A stretch of DNA of 6,248 nt from Tardiphaga sp. GTDB taxonomy: Bacteria > Pseudomonadota > Alphaproteobacteria > Rhizobiales > Xanthobacteraceae. The position numbers and the translations under genes are program-made. The stretch is taken from positions 1 to 6,248 of the forward strand of contig JACMOT010000297.1 in assembly GCA_014377915.1 (NCBI GenBank). Reading direction: 5' to 3'. Shown here in pieces: positions 1-5,303 of this stretch. The notes below the pieces were generated by a model that was not told the DNA's origin, ran no database searches, and saw only the letters and a program-made list of their open reading frames with translations. Position 1 is the stretch's first letter; each line of letters starts with the position of its first letter.

Positions 1-903
1 AAGAACTTCTTCATCTTCCAGATGACGATGTGGCTGATCTACGCGATCGCGGTACTGGCACTGAACATCCTCACCGGCGCCAGCGGGCAGTTCTCGCTGG
101 GGCAGAGCGCGTTCTACGCACTCGGCGCCTATACTTCGGCGATCCTGATCGAACACGGCAATGTCAATTATGCGCTGACACTGCCGGTTGCCGGCATTAT
201 CTGCTTCATCGCCGGCTTCCTGTTCGGACTGCCGGCGCTGCGATTGAGTGGCGTCTATCTGGCACTGGCGACGTTCGCGCTCGCGGTGGCGATGCCGCAA
301 TTGCTCAAGCTTGGCGTATTCGAGCACTGGACCGGCGGCGTGCAGGGTCTGGTCGTTACCAAGCCCGATGCGCCGGAGATCTTTGCATCCATCGGCCTGA
401 AAGTGTCGCAGGACATGTGGCTGTATTACTTCACGCTGGTCTGCTCGATCGCGATCTACATCTTCTCGGTGAATCTGCTGAAGTCGCGCTCCGGCCGCGC
501 CATGATGGCGATCCGCGACAATGAAATCGCGGCCTCCGCGATGGGCGTCGACGTTTCGCTGTACAAGACGCTGGCGTTCGGCGTCAGCGCCGGCATCACC
601 GGCGTGGCCGGCGGCCTCGGCGGCATCGCCGTGCAGTTCGTTGCTCCGGACGGCTACACCATCCAGCTCGCTGTGGCGCTGTTCCTCGGCATGGTGGTCG
701 GCGGCGTCGGCTGGCTGCCGGGCTCGCTGGCCGGCGCGGCGTTCATCGTGTTCGTGCCGAACATTGCCGAGCACGTCTCCAAGGGGTTGTCCGGCGCGGT
801 ATTCGGCGCCATCCTGATTGTCATCATCTTTGTCGTGCCCCACGGGGCCCGGCAGATCGCCTACGGAACCCAAAGCCTGATTGGCAAACTGAGAAGAAGC
901 TGA
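1..903 (+). CDS. livM: LivM-type ABC transporter permease, 5' end outside window
   Basis: This is an inner-membrane permease of the branched-chain amino acid (HAAT) ABC importer family (BPD_transp_2). It would form half of the translocation channel with a LivH-type partner. The frame is open from base 1, so the ATG at 22 is probably internal: the seven codons before it (KNFFIFQ) fit the usual LivM lead-in. What remains is 300 residues, mostly hydrophobic helices. Family hallmarks are the LTGASGQFSLGQSAFYALGAY stretch near residues 24-44 and the cytoplasmic ATPase-contact loop at about 162-184 (SGRAMMAIRDNE, then AASAMGVD). The late glycine-rich GGVGWLPGSLAGAAF segment and the final VVPHGARQ are also typical. 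The TGA stop overlaps the likely ribosome-binding site of the next gene, so the two are probably co-transcribed and coupled. The symbol denotes family; the substrate need not be leucine. The family call is secure, the true start is unknown. Confidence 0.93.
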   Translation, partial: KNFFIFQMTMWLIYAIAVLALNILTGASGQFSLGQSAFYALGAYTSAILIEHGNVNYALTLPVAGIICFIAGFLFGLPALRLSGVYLALATFALAVAMPQLLKLGVFEHWTGGVQGLVVTKPDAPEIFASIGLKVSQDMWLYYFTLVCSIAIYIFSVNLLKSRSGRAMMAIRDNEIAASAMGVDVSLYKTLAFGVSAGITGVAGGLGGIAVQFVAPDGYTIQLAVALFLGMVVGGVGWLPGSLAGAAFIVFVPNIAEHVSKGLSGAVFGAILIVIIFVVPHGARQIAYGTQSLIGKLRRS

Positions 904-906
904 GGA
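902..906 (+). promoter_or_regulatory. Ribosome-binding site for SBP1 (decides GTG start)
   Basis: GAGGA lies 4 nt before the GTG at 911 and overlaps the permease stop codon. It supports GTG as the SBP1 start, which gives a standard signal peptide (MITRPSLRALAL...). The overlap suggests translational coupling to the permease. Confidence 0.6.
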
Positions 907-910
907 TATC

Positions 911-2140
911 GTGATTACCAGACCTAGCCTGCGGGCCCTTGCCCTTTCGACCGCTGCCACCGCCCTCCTTGTTACCGGTGGCAGCGCCCTAGCCCAGAAG
1001 AAATACGACACCGGCGCGTCCGATACCGAGATCAAGATCGGCAACATCATTCCCTACAGCGGCCCGGCCTCGGCCTACGGCATCATCGGAAAGATGGAAG
1101 AAGCCTACTTCAAGATGATCAATGATCAGGGCGGCATCAACGGCCGCAAGATCACCTTCATCTCCTATGACGACGCCTACAGCCCGCCCAAGGCGGTGGA
1201 GCAGGCGCGAAAACTGGTCGAGAGCGACGAGGTTCTGTTCGTGTTCGGGCCGCTCGGTACCCCCTCGAACACCGCCATCCAGAAATACATGAATGCCAAG
1301 AAGGTGCCGCAATTGTTCGTCGCCACCGGCGCGACCAAGTTCGGCGACCACAAGGCGTTTCCCTGGACGATGGGCTGGTAGCCGGCCTATCAGAGCGAAG
1401 GTCGCATCTTCGCGAAATACGCGCTGACCGAGAAGCCCGAGGGCAAGATCGGCGTCATGTACCAGAACGACGACCTCGGCAAGGATCTGCTGAAGGGTCT
1501 CAAGGACGGCCTGGGCGACAAGGCATCGATGGTCATTGCGGAGGAAAGCTACGAGGTCTCGGAGCCGACGATCGAGAACCACGTCGTCAAGCTCAAGGCC
1601 GCGGGCGCCGACATCTTCGTCAGCATCTCGACGCCGAAATTTGCCGCGCAGGCGATCAAGAAAGCCGGTGAGCTAGGCTGGAAGCCGATGTTCTTCCAGA
1701 GCAATGTTGGCTCCTCGGTAGCCTCGGTGATGCGCCCGGCGGGTCTCGACAACTCTCAGGGCGTGCTGTCACTGGCCTATGCCAAGGACGCTTCCGACCC
1801 CCAGTGGGACGCCGATGAGGGTATGAAGAAGTATCTCGACTTCCTCGCCAAATACGCGCCGACCGCCAACCGCGCCGACAGTTCAGCGGTGTACGGTTAT
1901 GGCCAGGCACAGACGGTGGTGCAGGTGCTGAAGCAGGCCGGCGACAACCTGACCCGCGAAAACATCATGAAGCAGGCAGCCGCCCTGAAGGACTTTGCAC
2001 CGGACACCATGCTGCCGGGCGTCAAGCTCAACACTTCGGCGACCGATTTCTACCCGATCGAACAATTGCGGATGATGCGTTTTACCGGCGAGAAGTGGGA
2101 CGTGTTTGGCCCGCCGGTCGACAGCCATCTGGGCGACTAA
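911..2140 (+). pseudogene. SBP1: LivK-type periplasmic binding protein with in-frame amber stop
   Basis: This is a periplasmic substrate-binding protein of the leucine-binding (Peripla_BP_6, type I PBP) family. Ignoring one stop it spans 410 codons (409 sense-length positions), exactly the length of SBP2. A Sec signal peptide covers residues 1-28 (cleavage ALA/Q). The mature protein starts with KKYDTGASDTEIKIGN, then has YSGPASAYG, the GPLGTPSN pocket loop at about 113-120 and ATGAT at about 138-142. Codon 157 (1379-1381) is TAG; the preceding GW is shared with SBP2 and SBP4, and all three other copies read CAG (Gln) there. Downstream the same frame stays open to the TAA at 2138 and keeps family residues, including YQNDDLGKD and TDFYPIEQL, so this is one point change (CAG to TAG) rather than long decay. 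The 156-residue product would be only the signal peptide and part of lobe 1, so probably non-functional. Alternatives are amber suppression or a sequencing error. An ATG at 1457 could restart but has no signal peptide and no clear ribosome-binding site. Confidence 0.85.
1379..1381 (+). other. Premature amber codon in SBP1
   Basis: TGG-TAG-CCG here aligns with TGG-CAG-CCC in SBP2 (Gln codon at 2874-2876) and in SBP4, and with TTT-CAG-CCG in SBP3. A single C-to-T transition explains it. The flanking codons are intact in the same frame on both sides, which rules out a frameshift as the cause. Confidence 0.9.
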
Positions 2141-2145
2141 GTTCC

Positions 2146-2265
2146 GTCATTCCGCGGCGAGAGCAGCGCCAGCTGCGAGCGAGCCCGGAATCCCGAGATG
2201 TTCATCGTCCCATGCCGAGGTTCCGGTTCGCGCGCGGCTAGCGCCGCGTGCGCCCCGGAACCACG
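2146..2265 (+). repeat. Imperfect palindromic intergenic repeat (two facing hairpins)
   Basis: Two arms are imperfect reverse complements of each other. The first begins GTCATTCCGCGGCG at 2146 and runs to CCCGGAATCCCGAG. The second runs from CCGAGGTTCCGG at about 2215 to GCCCCGGAACCAC at about 2265. Each arm also folds alone. Arm 1 pairs ATTCCG (2149-2154) with CGGAAT (2186-2191) around an inner GCAGC/GCTGC stem. Arm 2 pairs GGTTCCGG (2219-2226) with CCGGAACC (2255-2262), then has a 10-bp GC stem inside (2229-2238 with 2243-2252). No T-tract follows either arm, so these are not simple terminators. From memory the GTCATTCCGGGGC.../...GCCCCGGAATGAC style matches dispersed extragenic palindromes in Bradyrhizobium-type genomes. 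The structure is seen directly; the family assignment is inference. No comparable element is seen behind SBP2 or SBP3. Confidence 0.6.
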
Positions 2266-2278
2266 AGGAAGTGCCATC

Positions 2279-2315
2279 AGCCCCTTGCGACTAATGTCGC
2301 AGGGGGCTTTTTCTT
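2279..2315 (+). terminator. Rho-independent terminator after SBP1
   Basis: A near-perfect 13-bp stem pairs 2279-2291 (AGCCCCTTGCGAC) with 2296-2308 around a TAAT loop, with one G-T pair. The tail is TTTTTCTT. This is the strongest terminator in the window and would end the permease-SBP1 transcript, so SBP2 probably has its own promoter or depends on read-through. Confidence 0.88.
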
Positions 2316-2340
2316 GAAGCCTGACCGAGAAATGTATTAA
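2314..2340 (+). promoter_or_regulatory. Possible SBP2 promoter (weak)
   Basis: TTGAAG (2314-2319), in the terminator tail, could be a -35 box. TATTAA (2335-2340) is a possible -10 box, but the 15-nt spacing is short. Support is mainly positional: SBP2 follows a strong terminator and needs a start site in these roughly 90 nt. A small 5-bp hairpin (CGGAC-AAAAA-GTCCG, 2348-2362) lies just downstream. Confidence 0.25.
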
Positions 2341-2395
2341 GTGGCGTCGGACAAAAAGTCCGCGCGGAAAGCCATACGTTTTTCGAGCAGTTTCC

Positions 2396-2401
2396 AGGGA
2401 G
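2396..2401 (+). promoter_or_regulatory. Ribosome-binding site for SBP2
   Basis: AGGGAG lies 7 nt before the ATG at 2409. The leader GGGAGTTTCGAG-ATGCCT resembles that of SBP4 (GGGAGTTCTGAA-ATGCCT), which supports both starts and common descent of the leaders. Confidence 0.75.
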
Positions 2402-2408
2402 TTTCGAG

Positions 2409-3638
2409 ATGCCTATCATCCGATCGCGCGCGGCCATAACCGTCGCTGCGACCATCGCTTTCGCCGCCACTGCCGGTACCGCATTCGCCCAGAAGAAATA
2501 TGATACCGGCGCTTCGGATACCGAGATCAAGATCGGCAACATCATGCCCTATAGCGGCCCGGCTTCGGCCTATGGCGTGATCGGCAAGATGGAAGAAGCC
2601 TATTTCAGAATGATCAACGAACAGGGCGGCATCAACGGTCGCAAGATCAATTACATCACCTATGATGACGGCTACAGCCCCCCGAAGGCTGTCGAACAGG
2701 CGAGAAAACTGGTCGAGAGCGACGAAGTCCTGTTCATCGCCTCCTCGCTCGGCACCCCATCGAATTCGGCGATCATGAAATACATGAACGCCAAGAAGGT
2801 CCCGCAGATCTTCGTGGCCACCGGCGCGACCAAGTTCGGCGACCACAAGGAATTTCCCTGGACCATGGGCTGGCAGCCCGCCTATCAGAGCGAAGGTCGG
2901 ATCTATGCGGCCTATCTGCTAAAGGAAAAGCCAGACGCCAGGATCGGCGTGATGTATCAGAACGACGATTTCGGCAAGGACCTGCTGAAGGGCCTCAAGG
3001 ACGGCCTCGGCGGCAAGGCGGCGTCGATGATCGTCGCCGAGGAAAGCTACGAAGTGTCCGAGCCCACCATCGACTCGCACATCGTCAAGCTGAAATCGAC
3101 CGGCGCCGACACCTTCGTCAGCATCACGACGCCGAAATTCGCGGCGCAGGGCATCAAGAAGGTGGCCGAGCTCGGCTGGAAGCCGGTCTACATCCAGAGC
3201 AATGTCGGCGCCTCCGTCGGCTCTGTAATGAAGCCGGCCGGCTACGAGAACGGCCAGGGCATCCTGTCCGCCAACTACGCCAAGGACGGCGCGGACGCGA
3301 CTTGGGACAATGACGAAGGCATGAAGAAATTCTATGCCTTCCTGGCCAAATATGCCCCTTCGATGGATCGCGCCGACGGCTCTGTAGTCTACGGCTACGG
3401 CCAGGCCCAGACCATCGTGCAGGTGCTGAAACAGGCCGGCGACAATTTGACCCGCGCCAACATCATGAAGGAAGCCGCCAGCCTGAAGTCCTTCGCGCCG
3501 GACACCTTGCTCCCGGGCGTCACCATCACGACCACGGCGACCGATTTCTATCCGATCGAGCAGCTGCAGATGCAGCGCTTCAAGGGCGAGAAGTGGGAGC
3601 TGTTCGGACCGATCATCGCGGGACAGCTCGGGGAATAA
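2409..3638 (+). CDS. SBP2: LivK-type periplasmic substrate-binding protein
   Basis: This is an intact 409-aa type I periplasmic binding protein (Peripla_BP_6), the ligand-capturing part of a HAAT-type ABC importer. A Sec signal peptide covers residues 1-27 (cleavage AFA/Q); there is no lipobox, so it should be soluble. Lobe 1 carries YSGPASAYG (48-56), GGINGRK (73-79), YDDGYSPPKAVEQAR (85-99), the pocket loop SSLGTPSN (112-119) and ATGAT (137-141). The hinge region holds TMGWQPAYQSEG (152-163), and lobe 2 starts near MYQNDDFGKD (182-191). By-eye alignment to E. coli LIVBP puts Thr116 and Thr141 at its carboxylate-binding Ser79 and Thr102. The amino-binding Glu226 falls in QSNVG (263-267), which has no acidic residue. 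A ligand other than an ordinary amino acid is therefore plausible. It differs from SBP1 in the pocket loop (SSLG for GPLG) and by one extra Ala at 204-205. It sits between two terminators, so it is likely expressed as its own unit. Family call secure; ligand unknown. Confidence 0.95.
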   Translation: MPIIRSRAAITVAATIAFAATAGTAFAQKKYDTGASDTEIKIGNIMPYSGPASAYGVIGKMEEAYFRMINEQGGINGRKINYITYDDGYSPPKAVEQARKLVESDEVLFIASSLGTPSNSAIMKYMNAKKVPQIFVATGATKFGDHKEFPWTMGWQPAYQSEGRIYAAYLLKEKPDARIGVMYQNDDFGKDLLKGLKDGLGGKAASMIVAEESYEVSEPTIDSHIVKLKSTGADTFVSITTPKFAAQGIKKVAELGWKPVYIQSNVGASVGSVMKPAGYENGQGILSANYAKDGADATWDNDEGMKKFYAFLAKYAPSMDRADGSVVYGYGQAQTIVQVLKQAGDNLTRANIMKEAASLKSFAPDTLLPGVTITTTATDFYPIEQLQMQRFKGEKWELFGPIIAGQLGE

Positions 3639-3676
3639 CGCCGCGGCTGGTCCAGGCCGGCCGCCGGCAAACCGCA

Positions 3677-3729
3677 GGCTCCGCCGACCGGTTGGCTTTA
3701 CCAATCTGGTCGGGCGGGGCCTTTTTCTT
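3677..3729 (+). terminator. Rho-independent terminator after SBP2
   Basis: The left arm GGCTCCGCCGACCGGTTGG (3677-3695) pairs, with a bulge and a few mismatches, with the right arm CCAATCTGGTCGGGCGGGGCC (3701-3721). A short loop lies between them and TTTTTCTT follows. The tail GGGGCC-TTTTTCTTGA nearly matches that of the SBP1 terminator, as expected if the terminator was copied with the gene. Confidence 0.8.
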
Positions 3730-3803
3730 GATGCAGATCGGTGCGAGGAAACAACTGGTCCGGTTTACCCGGGCTCGAACAGATTCCGCCCGCCATCGAC
3801 TTC

Positions 3804-3808
3804 AAGGA
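3804..3808 (+). promoter_or_regulatory. Ribosome-binding site for SBP3 (decides start)
   Basis: AAGGA lies 6 nt before the ATG at 3815. This start gives MPALRSR plus a signal peptide, matching the MP-x-[IL]-R-S start of SBP2 and SBP4. The frame is open back to an ATG at 3593, but that start would overlap SBP2 and run through its terminator, burying the signal peptide. Confidence 0.75.
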
Positions 3809-3814
3809 CGTCCC

Positions 3815-5041
3815 ATGCCTGCCCTACGATCCCGCGTCGCCGCGATCCCGCTTGCCGCTGCGCTGATGGCTGCCACCTGCGGCAATGCGCTGGCCCAGAA
3901 AAGCTACGACACCGGCGCCAGCGATACCGCGATCAGGATCGGCAACATCATGCCCTATAGCGGGCCGGCCTCGGCCTATGGTATCGCCGGAACCATCGAG
4001 GCCGCCTATTTCCGCATGATCAACGACCGCGGCGGCATCAATGGCCGCAAGGTCAACTTCATCAGCTATGACGATGCCTACAGCCCGGCCAAGGCCGTCG
4101 AGCAGGCGCGCCGGCTGGTGGAGAGCGACGAGGTGCTGGCCGTGTTCGGCCCGCTGGGCACGCCGTCCAATGCCGCGATCCAGAAATATCTCAATTTGCA
4201 GAAGGTGCCGCAGCTGTTCGTCGCCGCCGGCGCCACCCGTTTCGGCGACCACCGCGAATATCCCTGGACCATGGCGTTTCAGCCGCCCTACCAGAGCGAA
4301 GGCCGGATCTACGCCAAATACCTCCTGGCAGAAAAGCCCGACGCCAGGATCGCGGTGCTCTACCAGAATGACGACCTCGGCAAGGAAGTGCTGAAAGGCC
4401 TGCGCGAGGGCCTCGGCGCGAAGGCGTCGATGATCGTCGCCACCGAGAGCTACGAGGTCACGGAGCCGACCATCGACTCCCATGTCATCAATCTGAAGGC
4501 CAGCGGCGCCGACACATTCCTCAGCGTCACCACTCCGAAATCGGCCGTGCAGAGCATTCGCAAGGTTGCCGAACTCGGCTGGAAACCGCTGTACATCCAG
4601 GGTTATGCCAGCGCCTCGGTCGGCTCGGTGATGGAGCCGGCGGGCCTCGAGAATGCGCAGGGCATCGTCTCGGCCTATTACGCCAAGGACGGCTCGGACC
4701 CGCAATGGAAGAACGACGAGGGGATGAAGCGCTTTTACGCTTTTCTGGCCGAGTATGCGCCGACCGCGCGCGCCAGCGATATTTCCGTCGTCTACGGCTA
4801 TGGCGCGGCGCAGACCATGATGCAGGTGCTGACCCAGGCCGGCGACAACCTCACCCGTGCCAATGTCATGAAACAGGCGGCGAGCCTGAGAGACTTCGTG
4901 CCGGACACCGTGGTGCCCGGCGTTCGGCTCAACACCTCGGCGACGGATTTCTACCCGATCGAACAATTGCAGATGATGCGCTTCGCGGGAAAAGCCTGGG
5001 AAATGTTCGGTCCGGTCATCGACGGCCATCTCGGAGAGTGA
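3815..5041 (+). CDS. SBP3: LivK-type periplasmic substrate-binding protein
   Basis: This is an intact 408-aa periplasmic binding protein, a paralogue of SBP1, SBP2 and SBP4, expected to feed a HAAT-type ABC permease. The signal peptide is residues 1-27 (cleavage ALA/Q). The Cys at 22 lies in TCGN, not a lipobox, so the protein should be soluble. The mature part opens KSYDTGASDTAIRIGN and keeps YSGPASAYG, GGINGRK, GPLGTPSN (112-119) and YQNDDLGKE, ending near TDFYPIEQLQMMRF. It is distinctive around the ligand site: AAGATRF for ATGATKF, MAFQPPYQ for MGWQPAYQ, and QGYASASVG where SBP1 and SBP2 have QSNVG[SA]SV. These changes fall in segments that line the cleft in the LIVBP family, so a shifted ligand preference is likely (inference). 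It is also richer in Arg at positions where the others have Lys. It lies between the SBP2 terminator and the weaker structure before SBP4. Confidence 0.94.
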   Translation: MPALRSRVAAIPLAAALMAATCGNALAQKSYDTGASDTAIRIGNIMPYSGPASAYGIAGTIEAAYFRMINDRGGINGRKVNFISYDDAYSPAKAVEQARRLVESDEVLAVFGPLGTPSNAAIQKYLNLQKVPQLFVAAGATRFGDHREYPWTMAFQPPYQSEGRIYAKYLLAEKPDARIAVLYQNDDLGKEVLKGLREGLGAKASMIVATESYEVTEPTIDSHVINLKASGADTFLSVTTPKSAVQSIRKVAELGWKPLYIQGYASASVGSVMEPAGLENAQGIVSAYYAKDGSDPQWKNDEGMKRFYAFLAEYAPTARASDISVVYGYGAAQTMMQVLTQAGDNLTRANVMKQAASLRDFVPDTVVPGVRLNTSATDFYPIEQLQMMRFAGKAWEMFGPVIDGHLGE

Positions 5042-5060
5042 CGGATGCAGGCTGTCCTTC

Positions 5061-5083
5061 CGGACGCGCGCAACGCGCGTCCG
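5061..5083 (+). other. Perfect 10-bp GC hairpin behind SBP3
   Basis: CGGACGCGCG (5061-5070) and CGCGCGTCCG (5074-5083) are exact reverse complements around a CAA loop, 20 nt past the SBP3 stop. No T-tract follows (CAGGTCTGC). It may protect the 3' end of the mRNA or belong to a two-part terminator; a protein-binding palindrome cannot be excluded. Confidence 0.7.
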
Positions 5084-5142
5084 CAGGTCTGCAAATCGGA
5101 GAACACCCAAGGTTCGACGCAAGGTAGCAACCGCAGCACGGC

Positions 5143-5219
5143 GCACGCGCGGCTCTCCCCCCCTACGAAATGCCCGACAAATCAGCGTCGTGCGCAGAAG
5201 CCGCGAGGTGCTTTTCCTT
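5143..5219 (+). terminator. Weak terminator-like structure after SBP3
   Basis: GCACGCGCGGCT (5143-5154) pairs with AGCCGCGAGGTGC (5199-5211), with 11 pairs and a small internal loop. The loop is long (44 nt) and holds a minor CGAC/GTCG hairpin. TTTTCCTT follows. The tail GC-TTTTCCTTG corresponds in position and sequence to the CTTTTTCTTG tails of the two upstream terminators, 84-94 nt before the next start. It is probably a degraded homologue and likely leakier. Confidence 0.45.
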
Positions 5220-5246
5220 GCCGCCATCCCGCGAAGTGTGTTCTAT
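5218..5246 (+). promoter_or_regulatory. Possible SBP4 promoter (weak)
   Basis: TTGCCG (5218-5223) and TTCTAT (5241-5246) are spaced 17 nt apart, and the -35-like box sits in the terminator tail as for SBP2. The match to a housekeeping promoter is partial and the call rests mostly on position. Confidence 0.3.
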
Positions 5247-5291
5247 CCCTGCGGGCCACAACGGCCGAGCAAAAACACCACCAATCAATCC

Positions 5292-5296
5292 GGGAG
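5292..5296 (+). promoter_or_regulatory. Ribosome-binding site for SBP4
   Basis: GGGAG lies 7 nt before the ATG at 5304, with the same layout as at SBP2. Confidence 0.7.
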
Positions 5297-5303
5297 TTCT
5301 GAA

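Noticed and set aside
1457..2140. Separate gene starting at the ATG at 1457
   Set aside because: It is the 3' part of SBP1 in the same frame. It has no clear ribosome-binding site or signal peptide and begins mid-domain, so it is better treated as part of the broken gene.
911..2140. TAG in SBP1 as a pyrrolysine codon
   Set aside because: Pyrrolysine is not expected in this group, the aligned residue is Gln in all paralogues, and a single C-to-T change is the simplest explanation.
2141..2408. Riboswitch or small RNA gene in the SBP1-SBP2 gap
   Set aside because: The folding is fully explained by a palindromic repeat and a terminator. No known riboswitch core is recognisable.
2919..3704. 261-codon minus-strand open frame opposite SBP2
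   Set aside because: Same mirror-frame effect. It runs through the SBP2 terminator and has no recognisable domain.
3593..3814. N-terminal extension of SBP3 from an upstream ATG
   Set aside because: It would overlap the end of SBP2 and read through a terminator hairpin, and it would place the signal peptide about 75 residues inside the protein. The ATG at 3815 has a good ribosome-binding site and matches the paralogues.
3824..5227. 467-codon open frame on the minus strand opposite SBP3
   Set aside because: It is a shadow of a GC-rich coding strand. Similar long antisense frames occur opposite SBP1, SBP2 and SBP4 and encode Arg/His/Val-rich sequence of the same type. It covers a well-supported gene and two intergenic hairpins.
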